DNA of 64,000 nucleotides, taken from assembly GCA_041601945.1 (NCBI GenBank), contig JBFIHG010000006.1, positions 24,224-88,223 on the forward strand, given 5' to 3'. Origin of the DNA: JBFJKD01 sp041601945. GTDB lineage: Bacteria; Pseudomonadota; Gammaproteobacteria; Pseudomonadales; Porticoccaceae. Position numbers and translations under genes: made by a program. Below, piece by piece: positions 1 to 10,058 of the stretch. Under the pieces are notes generated by a model, which had not been told where the DNA came from, made no database searches, and saw only the letters and a program-made list of their open reading frames with translations. Position 1 is the first letter of the stretch; each line of letters opens with the position of its first letter.

Positions 1-1
1 G

Positions 2-670
2 GATCTATTGGGTATTGATGCCCAAAAGAAAGCGTTGCTGGTGAATACAGAGCGCTTTCTGGCCGGTCAACCCGCCAATAATGTGTTGCTGTGGGGAACG
101 CGCGGAACGGGTAAATCCTCGCTGATAAAGGCATTGCTTAACGAATACGCCATGTGTCAGTTGCGGGTCATTGAGATCGATAAAAACGATCTGGTCGATT
201 TGCCGGAAATCGTCGATGATATTCGCGAACTGCCGCAACGGTTCATTATATTTTGTGATGATCTTTCCTTCGAAGAGGGGGAGACCGCGTACAAACATCT
301 GAAAAGTGTTCTCGAAGGCTCCATCGAATTGCCTCCCGAAAATGTGCTGATTTACGCGACGTCCAATCGGCGCCATCTGGTCACCGAACAGCGTGCTGAC
401 AATCAGGGTGTGGAGCTGGTGGACGGCGAGCTTCACTATGGCGACACGGTGGAGGAAAAGCTGTCATTGGCCGATCGTTTTGGTTTGTGGTTGTCGTTTT
501 ATCCGAATAATACCGAACAGTATCTCGCCATCGTGGATTCTTTGTTCAGGGACTTTCATGGAGATCGCGAAGTGTTGCACCGCGCTGCCTTGCAGTACGC
601 TATGACCCGCGCGTCAAAGAGTGGACGTACCGCCAGGCAGTTTTTCCTTTCGACCGCTGGCACCAGCTAG
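2..670 (+). CDS. DUF815-family P-loop ATPase (5' end outside window)
   Basis: This is the C-terminal part of a DUF815 protein, a family of AAA+-like ATPases of unknown cellular role. The frame is open from base 2 and enters the window mid-gene, so the first in-frame TTG is not taken as the start. A Walker A motif (WGTRGTGKSS) lies about 30 residues into the fragment. A Walker B-like hydrophobic strand ending in CDD (FIIFCDDLSF) follows, then the arginine-rich ATSNRRH segment typical of the family. The gene ends just before a convergent oxidoreductase gene. Family assignment is by recognition of these motifs; the substrate is unknown. Confidence 0.85.
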   Translation, partial: DLLGIDAQKKALLVNTERFLAGQPANNVLLWGTRGTGKSSLIKALLNEYAMCQLRVIEIDKNDLVDLPEIVDDIRELPQRFIIFCDDLSFEEGETAYKHLKSVLEGSIELPPENVLIYATSNRRHLVTEQRADNQGVELVDGELHYGDTVEEKLSLADRFGLWLSFYPNNTEQYLAIVDSLFRDFHGDREVLHRAALQYAMTRASKSGRTARQFFLSTAGTS

Positions 671-721
671 TGCCATCCAGATGTGATCTCTACAGTGCGT
701 AGCTATGCGGACAAAACGCCG

Positions 722-1762
722 CTAATCCAGCGCCCCCAGCTTGACCAGCATTTTGCCGGTATTGGCGCCGGTAAACAGGCCCATTAAAGCCTCAGGCGCT
801 TTTTCAATACCCTCATAAATGGTTTCGTGGACCTTGAGTTTGCCCTCCGCCAGCCAGCGGCCCATGTCCGCTGCAAAGGGCTTGTGGTAGTCGTCCATGT
901 AGTCAAATACGATAAAGCCGGTCATGGTCAAGCCTTTGCCAATAATGTGGAACAGGTTCTTTATGCCCCGTTGCTCGGCACCGGTCTTGTTATAATCCTC
1001 GATACTGCCGCAGCACACGATGCGTCCCTGGCGGTTCATCACGGTGAGAGTGGCGTCCAGAGCGCCGCCGCCTACGTTGTCAAAGTAAAGGTCAATACCC
1101 TGTGGACACAGGCGTTGTAGCGCTGCCTGATAGTCCGGCTCGCGCCGATAGTTAAACGCCGCATGGACCCCGGCTTGTTGCATAAGCCAGTCAATTTTTG
1201 CGTCGGAGCCGGCGCTACCCACTACCGTACAACCCATAGCTAACGCAATTTGACAGGCCACGGAGCCCACGGCACCGGCAGCGGCGGACACGTACACCGT
1301 GTCCCCGGGTTGCGCCTTACCGAGCACTTTGGTGCCGATATAAGCGGTGAGCCCCGGCATACCTAACAACCCCAGATAGGCCTCGGGTTTGGCGTTAGCA
1401 AAGTTGCGGATGCCCAGACCCTTACCATCACCGACAAAATACTCCCGCCAGCCATTCATACTTTCCACCCCGGTGCCAACCGGATACTTCGGGTTTTTGG
1501 AGGCGATGACTACACCCACTGCACCGCCGTCGAGCACGGCGTTGAGGGCAAATGGCGGAATATAACTTTTCACGTCATTCATGCGTGGGCGCATATAGGG
1601 GTCCACGGACATCCACAGATTTTTGATCAACACTTCGCCGTCACCGAGGGTTTCACTGACGTCGTTCTCAACCAGTTTGAAGCAACTTGCGTCGAGCATT
1701 CCGGAGGGACGTTTTACAAGATGGATTTCGTGGCTTTTCACAATAGGTGTCTCCCTGTTCAA
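722..1762 (-). CDS. NADP-dependent MDR-family oxidoreductase (CurA/PTGR-like)
   Basis: A 346-residue zinc-free medium-chain dehydrogenase/reductase of the leukotriene B4 dehydrogenase / curcumin reductase group. These enzymes use NADPH to reduce the double bond of alpha,beta-unsaturated ketones and aldehydes. The N-terminal half has the catalytic-fold signature MSVDPYMRPRM. The cofactor domain begins near residue 150 with the glycine-rich AAAGAVGS turn, followed by a conserved YFDNVGG segment near residue 225. No structural-zinc cysteine cluster is seen. It is transcribed towards DUF815 and away from holA, so it is probably monocistronic. The physiological substrate cannot be told from sequence. 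Confidence 0.88.
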   Translation of the reverse strand: MNRETPIVKSHEIHLVKRPSGMLDASCFKLVENDVSETLGDGEVLIKNLWMSVDPYMRPRMNDVKSYIPPFALNAVLDGGAVGVVIASKNPKYPVGTGVESMNGWREYFVGDGKGLGIRNFANAKPEAYLGLLGMPGLTAYIGTKVLGKAQPGDTVYVSAAAGAVGSVACQIALAMGCTVVGSAGSDAKIDWLMQQAGVHAAFNYRREPDYQAALQRLCPQGIDLYFDNVGGGALDATLTVMNRQGRIVCCGSIEDYNKTGAEQRGIKNLFHIIGKGLTMTGFIVFDYMDDYHKPFAADMGRWLAEGKLKVHETIYEGIEKAPEALMGLFTGANTGKMLVKLGALD

Positions 1763-1794
1763 ATTGACCGGCGCAACGGCATCAAACCGTGGGC

Positions 1795-2844
1795 CTACTC
1801 TCTTAATGCCAAACCCAGACTGCGCAAATTTAATGTATTAACGCCACACATGCCCAGCACCAGTGTACACAGTTCATCCCATGGCGAGGCGCTGCGCATG
1901 CCTTTGATGGCGCGGTCAATGCCAGCGGCCTGGCGTAGCATACGTGTCAATTGTGTGGACGTCAGGCGCCGCAGCGCACCGCGCACCAGGGGCTGGCGCT
2001 TTTCCCAAACCCCCATTTTTTTTAACGCCCACTCCAGGCGTTCCCCGCCGTTGGCGGCATCGCTTGCTTTGTTGAGGGTGCGCAATTCCCGCGTGATTGC
2101 CCATAGAATTGCCGTCGCGTCGGTGCCTTCCTCGCGCAAGCCACGCAGTTGGCGGCAGGCGGCGGCCGCGTCGCCTTCAAGTATGATATCCACCAGGGTA
2201 AAAACGTTATAGCGCGCGCTGTCGGCCACCACTGTGGACATGGTGGTGGCATCCACCACATCACCGGTAACCAGTAGTTTCAATTTTTCAATTTCCTGGA
2301 CGGCGGCCAACAAATTGCCCTCGACACGTTGGGTCAATATTTCCCGGGCCGCGGCATTGGCGCGAATCCCAGCTTGTTTGAGACGCTGCTCTATCCAGCG
2401 TGGCATCTGCTGGACGGTGACCGGCCACACCTGCACGATGGCGCCGGTCGCGTCGATGGTTTTTGCCCATTTGTTTTTAAGCGTGGCACTGTCCATTTTA
2501 GCGCTGAGAATTAATAACAAATTATCGTCAGATGGGTGCGCGCAATATTCCTGTAAAGCCTTGCTACCATCCGCCCCAATTTTTCCATTTGGTATACGCA
2601 ATTCGAGGATTTTTTTTTGTGCAAACAATGACAGGTGGCTGGCTTCGTTGAGTAACTGTTGCCACTCAAAATTTTTGTCGTCAGCGTGGAACAGTTCGCG
2701 CTCGGCAAAGCCCTGTGTGCGCGCCGCAGAGCGAATGGCATCGGCCGTTTCCTGAACCAGTAAGGGTTCGTCACCGGCGATAAGATAGACCGGTAACAGC
2801 GTTTGCTGCAGGTGCTGCCCGGTTTGTTCAGGGCGCAGGCGCAT
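1795..2844 (-). CDS. holA: DNA polymerase III subunit delta
   Basis: Delta is the clamp-loader subunit that opens the beta sliding clamp. It has the family N-terminus (MRLRPEQ...LLPVYLIAGDEPLLVQE), a degenerate nucleotide-binding domain and the C-terminal clamp-loader collar region. I chose the ATG at 2844 because family members begin just before the LRPEQ-like motif. A longer frame to 2868 adds eight residues. The start lies inside the end of lptE (17-nt overlap), so the two are translationally coupled in the lptE-holA pair common in gammaproteobacteria. Confidence 0.93.
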   Translation of the reverse strand: MRLRPEQTGQHLQQTLLPVYLIAGDEPLLVQETADAIRSAARTQGFAERELFHADDKNFEWQQLLNEASHLSLFAQKKILELRIPNGKIGADGSKALQEYCAHPSDDNLLLILSAKMDSATLKNKWAKTIDATGAIVQVWPVTVQQMPRWIEQRLKQAGIRANAAAREILTQRVEGNLLAAVQEIEKLKLLVTGDVVDATTMSTVVADSARYNVFTLVDIILEGDAAAACRQLRGLREEGTDATAILWAITRELRTLNKASDAANGGERLEWALKKMGVWEKRQPLVRGALRRLTSTQLTRMLRQAAGIDRAIKGMRSASPWDELCTLVLGMCGVNTLNLRSLGLALRE

Positions 2845-3355
2845 TGCTGGATGTACGGTGACTGACAAAGCGCAGGCGGTTTAGGATTTTGCGTACCAGT
2901 TCACTGCGCATTTCGGAGCGCAACAACAATGCTTCGTCGTCGGTGGCTAGCACGTTGTCCTCGTTATATTCGAAGAGACGCTCGGTAGCGACCGTGGTGC
3001 GCCCCAGAACCTGGGTGCCATCCGCCGCGAGTATCAGAAAGTCGGCGCTTTCCGTGAGCAGGAGTTCGGCGACCCGCGCGCTGGCACCGATGGATGCTGT
3101 GCGGCGGTCGCTGTCTTCAGCGAGTATCACCAGGCTATATTCGGCCTCGGTCGCGTTTTTGGCCACGGTAATGCCGTTGCCCACCAGTGCGCGGCGCAGG
3201 TCTTCCACCAGATCGCTCTCCAGGTTGCGGGCGCTAATATGCAGGCTCTGGATATTGCCGGGCGCATCGGAGGTCCCCCGCAGGTGCCAGCCGCAACCGG
3301 CGGCAAGGAGGGCGCCGAACAGGGCGAAAATCAGAGTAGTGCGCATTGCGATCAT
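2828..3355 (-). CDS. lptE: LPS-assembly lipoprotein LptE
   Basis: LptE is the outer-membrane lipoprotein that plugs the LptD barrel and helps insert lipopolysaccharide into the outer leaflet. The 175-residue product begins with a lipoprotein signal peptide ending in a lipobox (LLAAGC, Cys near residue 21). The GWHLRG motif that follows the lipidated cysteine in this family comes next. An internal ATG three codons downstream (MRTTL) is an alternative start. It sits 21 nt after leuS and overlaps holA, giving a leuS-lptE-holA operon. Confidence 0.93.
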   Translation of the reverse strand: MIAMRTTLIFALFGALLAAGCGWHLRGTSDAPGNIQSLHISARNLESDLVEDLRRALVGNGITVAKNATEAEYSLVILAEDSDRRTASIGASARVAELLLTESADFLILAADGTQVLGRTTVATERLFEYNEDNVLATDDEALLLRSEMRSELVRKILNRLRFVSHRTSSNAPAP

Positions 3356-3376
3356 GGTGACGTCTCTTGGTAGTGG

Positions 3377-5884
3377 CTAGTTGGCGACGATGCTTACCAG
3401 CTTGTTGGGTACGACGATCACTTTACGGATCGTCTTGCCATCCGTAAAGCGTTGCACGTTGGGCTCAGTTAATGCCGCGTGTTCGATAGTGCCGTTGTCG
3501 GCGCCGGTGGCAACGGCAATTTGTCCGCGCACCTTGCCGTTGACCTGCACCACCATGTCGAGGGTGGCGCGTTCCAGCGCCGTGGCGTCAACCAAAGGCC
3601 AGGGGGCGGACAAAATGTCGTTACCGTAGCCCATCTCCCGCCATAACAGGTGCACCAGGTGGGGCACTATGGGGGAGAGCAGGCGCAGCAGCACGCCTAC
3701 GCCCTCGGCGACCACCGGGCAACTCGCCACGCTGCCGGAGCGGGTTCCGTTTGCCGACAGTTGATTGAGAATGGTCATGCAGGCCGACACCACTGTGTTG
3801 AACTGGTTTTTTTCGTAATCCTGCTGGGCTTTTTTCAAAACAGTGTGGATCTCCCTGCGCATAACTTTTTGCCTGTCATCTAACGTTGCGCACAGGTCGG
3901 GCGCCAACATCAGGTGGTCGGTTTGCAAACAGTGGATACTGGCAATGACGCTGGCCTGGTGCGCGCGGCAATAGGTCCACAGGCGGCGCAAAAAGCGCGA
4001 CGCGCCAGCCACGCCATCGTCCGACCATTCGAGAGATTGCTCGGGGGGTGCTGCAAACATGGTAAACAGGCGCACAGTATCCGCCCCGTAACTGTCGATC
4101 AGGGCCTGGGGGTCGACGGTATTGCCTTTGGATTTCGACATTTTACTGCCGTCTTTCAACACCATGCCCTGGCACAGCAGCCGGGTAAATGGCTCGTCGG
4201 AATTTACCAGGCCAGCGTCGCGCATTAGTTTATGGAAAAAACGCGCGTACAACAGATGCAAAATGGCGTGTTCGATGCCACCGACATATTGATCGACGGG
4301 TAACCAGTAGTTGGCGCGCTCGGGGTCGAGCATGCCGCCGTCGAAATCCGGGCAGGTAAAGCGTGCGTAGTACCAGGACGACTCCATAAAGGTATCGAAC
4401 GTGTCCGTTTCCCGCGCGGCGGGTCGGCCGTCGATCTCACCGACTTTCCATGCGGGGTCAGCTTTCAGAGGCGAATGAATGCCATCCATCACCACATCTT
4501 CCGGTAATAGCACCGGAAGTTTTTCCGCGGGCACCGGAATAGCGATCTCGCTACCGTCGTACAGCATGGGGATGGGCGCTCCCCAGTAGCGTTGTCGGGA
4601 CACACCCCAGTCCCGTAGCCGATAATTAGTGGTCACAGCTCCCAGGTTCGATTGCGCGAGTTGTGTGGCGATTGCAGTAAAGGCTTCGTCAAACAACAAG
4701 CCATCGAATTTTCCCGAGTTAATCAGTGTGCCCTTGGCGGTAAACGCCTCCAGATCCAAATTGCATGGGGTGTCGTCCACCGGCGCGATCACCTGGATGA
4801 TCGGCAGTTGGTACTGGGTGGCAAATTCCCAATCCCGCTGATCGTGGGCGGGTACGGCCATGACCGCGCCGGACCCGTAATCCATCAGCACATAATTGGC
4901 GATCCACACGGGCACCAGCTCCCCGCTCAGCGGGTGGCGCGCGCTCAGTCCGGTGGGAATACCCTTTTTGGCCATGATGGCCATATCGGCCTCAGCCACG
5001 GACTGTTGCTTGCACTCGGCGATAAAGCGCGCCAGCTCCGGGTTGGTCTCTGCCAGGGCCAGGCTGATCGGATGCTCGGCTGCGAGGCTCAGATAGGTAA
5101 CGCCCATCAATGTGTCGGGTCGTGTGGTGTAGACGTCGATATTGGCATAGCCAGCTACCGTGTCCGTCAGGGGAAAAGATATGTCGATACCACGACTTTT
5201 ACCGATCCAGTTGCGCTGCATGGCGCGCACCTGTTCCGGCCATTCATCTAACTGATCGAGGCCTTCGAGTAACTCTTCGGCATACGCAGTGATGCGAATA
5301 AACCACTGGGGAATTTCCTTGCGCTGCACCGGCGTGTCACAGCGCCAGCAACAGCCTTCGACCACCTGTTCATTGGCCAGGACGGTCTGATCCTGGGGAC
5401 ACCAGTTAACCGCGCTGGTTTTCTTGTAGACCAGTCCCTTGGCGTACAGCTGGGTAAAAAACCATTGTTCCCAGCGGTAGTACTGCGGCTGACAGGTTGC
5501 CAGTTCGCGGTTCCAGTCGTAGGCAAACCCGAGGCACTGCAATTGGGTTTTCATGGCCTTGATATTGGCGTAGGTCCAGGCCGCAGGCGCGGTGTTGTTC
5601 TGTACGGCGGCGTTTTCGGCGGGGAGTCCGAACGCGTCCCAGCCCATGGGCTGCAGTACATTTTTACCTTGCATACGTTGGTAGCGGCTGATGACATCGG
5701 CAATGGTGTAGTTGCGCACATGGCCCATATGCAGTTTGCCGCTGGGGTACGGAAACATGGCCAGGCAGTAATATTTTTCTCGATTCGGATCGACACTAAC
5801 TACAAACGATTGGTTGCTACGCCAGTAGTTCTGAATTTCCCGTTCGATAATTTCCGGGTGATAGTGTTCGTCAAGCGTCGTCAT
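3377..5884 (-). CDS. leuS: Leucyl-tRNA synthetase
   Basis: A class I aminoacyl-tRNA synthetase that charges tRNA-Leu in the cytoplasm. The HIGH-type motif appears as HMGH around residue 52 within PYPSGKLHMGH. A CP1 editing domain follows with the threonine-rich TTRPDTL motif. The KMSKS loop (GSKMSKSKGNT) lies near residue 580, and an anticodon-binding domain ends the protein. The frame extends 34 codons upstream of the chosen ATG, but that extension is unlike the family; the chosen start gives 835 residues, close to the usual length. It leads the leuS-lptE-holA operon. Confidence 0.97.
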   Translation of the reverse strand: MTTLDEHYHPEIIEREIQNYWRSNQSFVVSVDPNREKYYCLAMFPYPSGKLHMGHVRNYTIADVISRYQRMQGKNVLQPMGWDAFGLPAENAAVQNNTAPAAWTYANIKAMKTQLQCLGFAYDWNRELATCQPQYYRWEQWFFTQLYAKGLVYKKTSAVNWCPQDQTVLANEQVVEGCCWRCDTPVQRKEIPQWFIRITAYAEELLEGLDQLDEWPEQVRAMQRNWIGKSRGIDISFPLTDTVAGYANIDVYTTRPDTLMGVTYLSLAAEHPISLALAETNPELARFIAECKQQSVAEADMAIMAKKGIPTGLSARHPLSGELVPVWIANYVLMDYGSGAVMAVPAHDQRDWEFATQYQLPIIQVIAPVDDTPCNLDLEAFTAKGTLINSGKFDGLLFDEAFTAIATQLAQSNLGAVTTNYRLRDWGVSRQRYWGAPIPMLYDGSEIAIPVPAEKLPVLLPEDVVMDGIHSPLKADPAWKVGEIDGRPAARETDTFDTFMESSWYYARFTCPDFDGGMLDPERANYWLPVDQYVGGIEHAILHLLYARFFHKLMRDAGLVNSDEPFTRLLCQGMVLKDGSKMSKSKGNTVDPQALIDSYGADTVRLFTMFAAPPEQSLEWSDDGVAGASRFLRRLWTYCRAHQASVIASIHCLQTDHLMLAPDLCATLDDRQKVMRREIHTVLKKAQQDYEKNQFNTVVSACMTILNQLSANGTRSGSVASCPVVAEGVGVLLRLLSPIVPHLVHLLWREMGYGNDILSAPWPLVDATALERATLDMVVQVNGKVRGQIAVATGADNGTIEHAALTEPNVQRFTDGKTIRKVIVVPNKLVSIVAN

Positions 5885-6013
5885 AGTAATACAAGGTGAT
5901 CCGGCGATGGGCACAGGGCGGAAATTATAGGGGAAAGCCCTCGGCATACCTAGCGCTGCGGCGTGAAAGTCACCGGCTCTGCTCACGGGATTAGTTTGCT
6001 ACGGTTATAACAA

Positions 6014-7537
6014 TTACGGAATCAGTTTTGTGGCATCGGGTTTACGCGGTGCCGCAAATACGGACAACAGGCATAGCAACAGGCTGACGATGATGGCAGG
6101 GCTGCCGCCCAGCTGATTGAATGGTGTTGCGCCGCTGTGGGGTCGGATCTGCGCGCTCAATACGCCAGCGCGAAAGCGCGGCAGCAGCGTGAGAATCTTG
6201 CCCTTTTCGTCGATGGACGCGGTGATGCCGTCGTTAGTGGCACGCAGCATCGGCTTGCCGTTTTCCAGCGCGCGCATTTGTGCGATCTGCAGGTGCTGAT
6301 GCGGCCCGAGCGAATTGCCGAACCAGGTGTCGTTGCTGACCGTGAGCAACAGGTTGGCCGCGGCAGCGTCGTTGCCAATCAATGCCTGGTAAGCCACTTC
6401 GTAGCACACCGCCGTGGCGATTTTAATGCGCCCGGCAGCTATTGATGGCTGCTGCGCGGGTCCGGGTTGGAAGTTGGACATTGGCAAATCGAAAAATTTT
6501 ATAAGCCCGCGTAGCCATCGCTCAAATGGCACGTATTCGCCAAAGGGCACCAGATGGCGCTTGTGGTACGCGCCGGAGGCGTTACCCAGTGCAATGACGG
6601 AGTTGTAATACCGGCGCCCCCCTGGTCCACTCTCGTAAGTGGGAATGCCCGTAATAACGACCGTGTCGTGTTCCCGGGCCTGTGCGTTAACGGTTTCCAG
6701 GAAGGGTTCTATGTCGTTTTTCAGACGTGGGATGCCCGCCTCAGGCCAGATAATCAGATCTTTGTCCCAATGTTCAGCAGTGGTGTCGCTAAAGTCGGTA
6801 AGCATCTGATCGAGCAAATCGGGCGCCCATTTTTCGAGTAATGGTTGGTCGGGCTGAACCAGTGCCACGGATAATGCATCCCGCTGGGGTGACGTCCATT
6901 GCTTGGAGGTCAGGTAAAATCCGCCCCCCCAGATCAGTATGCCGATAAACAGGCCGCGGCCAATCGCTACGCGAAATTTCTTACGCTCCCAAACCAGAGC
7001 CAGCAACGCCCCGCTGTAGGCCGTAAAACCGCTTACTGCCAGCACCCCGAACACGGGTGCCCAGCCAGACAGCCAGGTGTCGATATGTCCGTAGCCGAGG
7101 TACAACCAGGGGAAGCCGGTAAGAACCCAGCCGCGCAACCATTCGCCGAGTACCCACAGGGCCGGGAAGGCCAGCAACACGGTATTGGGATGGTTGTTGT
7201 TGAGCAGGCCGTAAAGGCTAAATGGCAGCGCGAAAATAAGCGCCAGGACAACAATAAATAAACCGGTTAACAGGCCCGCTAATAGCCACGGTGCCTGACC
7301 GTACTCGTGAATGCTGACGTACACCCAGGTGGCTCCGGTGCAGAACATGGCGGCGCCGAAGGTTAACGCCAACGTGAACGCTCTACGCGGGCCGACCCCG
7401 CGCAGTAAAACGCTGAGGCAGGCAGTGCACACCAGGCCAATAATCCACCAGTTCATCGGCGCGAATGACAGTGGGAGCAGCGCACCAAACAAAGCGGCGA
7501 CCACGTGGGACAGGCCAGTTTCAGCGCGGCGTTTCAT
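6014..7537 (-). CDS. lnt: Apolipoprotein N-acyltransferase
   Basis: Lnt is an inner-membrane enzyme that adds the third acyl chain to lipoproteins. The 507-residue protein has about six N-terminal membrane helices, a periplasmic nitrilase-like domain and a final C-terminal helix. The nitrilase triad is visible as the Glu of IWPEAG, the Lys of GAYHKRHLVPFGEY and the Cys of ATAVCYE. It lies 9 nt downstream of corC in the phoH-ybeY-corC-lnt operon, the usual gammaproteobacterial arrangement. Confidence 0.96.
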   Translation of the reverse strand: MKRRAETGLSHVVAALFGALLPLSFAPMNWWIIGLVCTACLSVLLRGVGPRRAFTLALTFGAAMFCTGATWVYVSIHEYGQAPWLLAGLLTGLFIVVLALIFALPFSLYGLLNNNHPNTVLLAFPALWVLGEWLRGWVLTGFPWLYLGYGHIDTWLSGWAPVFGVLAVSGFTAYSGALLALVWERKKFRVAIGRGLFIGILIWGGGFYLTSKQWTSPQRDALSVALVQPDQPLLEKWAPDLLDQMLTDFSDTTAEHWDKDLIIWPEAGIPRLKNDIEPFLETVNAQAREHDTVVITGIPTYESGPGGRRYYNSVIALGNASGAYHKRHLVPFGEYVPFERWLRGLIKFFDLPMSNFQPGPAQQPSIAAGRIKIATAVCYEVAYQALIGNDAAAANLLLTVSNDTWFGNSLGPHQHLQIAQMRALENGKPMLRATNDGITASIDEKGKILTLLPRFRAGVLSAQIRPHSGATPFNQLGGSPAIIVSLLLCLLSVFAAPRKPDATKLIP

Positions 7538-7546
7538 AATAATCGA

Positions 7547-8389
7547 CTAATCCTTGTTGCCGACCAACCCCATTTCCATCTGATGAATCTGGCGGCTGTC
7601 CGCTTCGATGACCCGGAACGAAAAATTCTCTAAAACGATACTTTCACCCACCGTTGGCAGGTGGCCAAAAGCCTGGGTGACAATACCACCCACCGTGTCG
7701 AATTCGTCTTCGCTAAGCCCTGTTCCAAAATGTTCATTAAAATCTTCTATCGGTGTCAGCGCCGCGATCAGGTAGTGATCGTTGGCCTGTCGACGGATGA
7801 AGTCGTCTACATCATCGTCGGTTTCATCCTCGATATCGCCGACAATCTCTTCCAGTATGTCTTCAATGGTGATTAGTCCCGCGACGCCGCCATACTCATC
7901 GACAACAATGGCCATGTGATAGCGTTGTTCGCGAAACTCCCGCAATAGTACATTGAGGCGCTTGCTCTCGGGAATGATGGTGGCCGGGCGGATCATCTGT
8001 TCTATGCGGAAGTTCTCACGTCCAGTGAGAACCAGTGGTAATAATTCCTTGGCGAGTAGAATGCCGCGGATATCGTCGGCCGAATCACCCACCACCGGGA
8101 AGCGGGAGTGATTGGACTCGATGACCAGTTTGAGGATCGCTTCGAGACTGTCGTCGTAGTGGATGACGACGATGCGCGGACGGGGAATCATAATTTCCCG
8201 CACCTGCTGGTACGAGACCTTGAGAGCGCCTTCCATAATGCCCAGGGCCTCAATATCGAGAATTTTATTGTCGTGTGCCGCTCTGAGCAGATCGACCACA
8301 TCCTCCCGGGATTTCGGCTCGGCGGACAGCGCTTTACTGATGCGCTCCAGCCACGTTCGATCAGGGTTGCCGAGACTTTCGTCGCTCAT
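7547..8389 (-). CDS. corC: CBS-domain protein of the CorC/YbeX family
   Basis: A 280-residue soluble protein with a tandem CBS pair in the middle (MIPRPRIVVIHYD onwards, then the GRENFRIEQMIRPATIIPES region) and a C-terminal CorC_HlyC transporter-associated domain. Homologues have been linked to magnesium and cobalt efflux and to ribosome maturation; the exact role is unsettled. Its ATG overlaps the ybeY stop by four bases, which indicates translational coupling. The symbol ybeX is equally applicable. Confidence 0.93.
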   Translation of the reverse strand: MSDESLGNPDRTWLERISKALSAEPKSREDVVDLLRAAHDNKILDIEALGIMEGALKVSYQQVREIMIPRPRIVVIHYDDSLEAILKLVIESNHSRFPVVGDSADDIRGILLAKELLPLVLTGRENFRIEQMIRPATIIPESKRLNVLLREFREQRYHMAIVVDEYGGVAGLITIEDILEEIVGDIEDETDDDVDDFIRRQANDHYLIAALTPIEDFNEHFGTGLSEDEFDTVGGIVTQAFGHLPTVGESIVLENFSFRVIEADSRQIHQMEMGLVGNKD

Positions 8390-8883
8390 GAGTGTGTAAC
8401 CTCGTTATCTACATGCGGCGACTCACCGCCGTCCTCAGCGTAGGGCGGTGCAAAACCCAGTTCCCCTAAAATTTGTGTTTCCAGCGTTTCCATGACCAGT
8501 GCCTCGGTATTCTCTATGTGGTTGTAGCCCAGCAGGTGCAGTGCCCCATGTACCAGGATGTGAGCCCAGTGCGCGTCGGCCGTTTTGCGTTGCTCCAACG
8601 CCTCGCGATTAACAACCGGGGCACATACCAACAGATCGCCGAGCAGCGCACTGTCGACACAATCCGGAAGGTCGGCGACAAAGGACAGGATATTGGTTGG
8701 CCCAGATTTATTGCGATAGCGCAAATTGAGTTGAGCGGCTTCATCGATCCCTACTACCCGCACGCTGATTTCCGCATCTGGGGCGTGCGGGCTGACGGCC
8801 CCGGCCAGCCAGCGGCGTATATCTGCCGGGTCGGGTACCTGATCACAGTTCGAGGCATTGTCGATATTGACGAGCAACGGCAT
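8386..8883 (-). CDS. ybeY: Endoribonuclease YbeY (rRNA maturation)
   Basis: YbeY is a zinc-dependent single-strand endoribonuclease needed for 16S rRNA 3' processing and ribosome quality control. The UPF0054 zinc motif appears as HGALHLLGYNH; its final Asp-His is here Asn-His, with the three metal-binding histidines kept. The product is 165 residues. It starts 5 nt after the phoH-like gene and overlaps corC, as in the classic ybeZ-ybeY-ybeX-lnt operon. Confidence 0.95.
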   Translation of the reverse strand: MPLLVNIDNASNCDQVPDPADIRRWLAGAVSPHAPDAEISVRVVGIDEAAQLNLRYRNKSGPTNILSFVADLPDCVDSALLGDLLVCAPVVNREALEQRKTADAHWAHILVHGALHLLGYNHIENTEALVMETLETQILGELGFAPPYAEDGGESPHVDNEVTHS

Positions 8884-8888
8884 GGCAA

Positions 8889-9902
8889 TCAGGTCGCCGC
8901 GGGATCGATACTTTCGGGCGGGTTTTCGTGGGCGTTATAGGCATCGACGATAGATTGCACGAGCGGATGGCGAACCACGTCTTTGGATAGAAAATGGGTG
9001 AACGCAATATCGTTGACCTGAGCCAGAACTTCGCACGCGTGCAGCAAACCGCTGTGAGTGCCACGCGGCAAGTCGATCTGGGTAGTATCCCCGGTGATCA
9101 CGGCGGTGGAACCGAAGCCAATTCGGGTCAGGAACATTTTCATTTGCTCGCGGGTGGTGTTCTGACTTTCATCGAGAATAATGTAGGAGTTATTAAGCGT
9201 CCGCCCGCGCATGTACGCCAGTGGCGCGACCTCGATAACGCCGCGCTCAATTAATTTACCAACTGCCTCGACCCCCAGCATTTCGTACAGTGCGTCGTAC
9301 AGTGGCCGCAAGTACGGGTCGACTTTTTGCGACATATCTCCTGGCAGGAATCCGAGTTTTTCGCCAGCTTCCACGGCGGGTCGTACCAGCAGAATTCTCT
9401 CCACCTCGTCGCGCAACAGTGCTTCTACCGCGCAGGCTACGGCCAGGTAAGTCTTGCCGGTCCCGGCGGGGCCTACACCAAAACTAATGTCGTGAGTCTG
9501 AATCGCCCGAACGTAGCGTTGTTGATTGACTCCACGGGGTCGGATATTGCCCTTCTTGGTGCGAATCAATGTCAGGTTTTCCACATTGCCAGCGGTGGGG
9601 GTTTCGGACGTGTCCATAGGCAGTTCCATAGCAGCTTGTTGTAATAACAGATGAACCTGATCCGGTGCGATTGCGCCGACGGTCAGGGTTTCGTCGTACA
9701 GGCATTGCAGTACTCTACCCGCTGCCGCGGAGCGTGTTGCCTCGCCGTAAAACGCGAACAGATTGCCGCGATTGCGAATTTCGATATTCAGCCGTTGTTC
9801 GATCTGGCGCAGATGTGCGTCAAACTGGCCACACAGGGATGCGAGGCGATGGGCGTCGTTGGGCTCAAGGGTTACTGTCAGAGCAGCGAGTTGAATGTTC
9901 AA
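8889..9902 (-). CDS. ybeZ: PhoH-like ATPase (YbeZ)
   Basis: A 337-residue PhoH-family P-loop ATPase, thought to be a helicase-like partner of YbeY in RNA metabolism. It has an N-terminal KH-like region. The Walker A motif GPAGTGKTYLA lies near residue 155 and the Walker B region ILDESQN near residue 230. It is the first gene of the ybeZ-ybeY-corC-lnt unit. About 165 nt separate it from miaB upstream on the same strand. Confidence 0.94.
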   Translation of the reverse strand: MNIQLAALTVTLEPNDAHRLASLCGQFDAHLRQIEQRLNIEIRNRGNLFAFYGEATRSAAAGRVLQCLYDETLTVGAIAPDQVHLLLQQAAMELPMDTSETPTAGNVENLTLIRTKKGNIRPRGVNQQRYVRAIQTHDISFGVGPAGTGKTYLAVACAVEALLRDEVERILLVRPAVEAGEKLGFLPGDMSQKVDPYLRPLYDALYEMLGVEAVGKLIERGVIEVAPLAYMRGRTLNNSYIILDESQNTTREQMKMFLTRIGFGSTAVITGDTTQIDLPRGTHSGLLHACEVLAQVNDIAFTHFLSKDVVRHPLVQSIVDAYNAHENPPESIDPAAT

Positions 9903-10058
9903 ATGTAGATTGCAAACGCCTTTGCGGAAACCGTCAGGCGCTTAGCATAACGGCTTTGCCGGGGTCATGAAATACGTAATAAGTGAATATATATACCAAA
10001 AGTTCCGTGCTGGTAACGGCATTAAGAGTTTTTCGTTATAGTTTTTCACTGTTTCAGG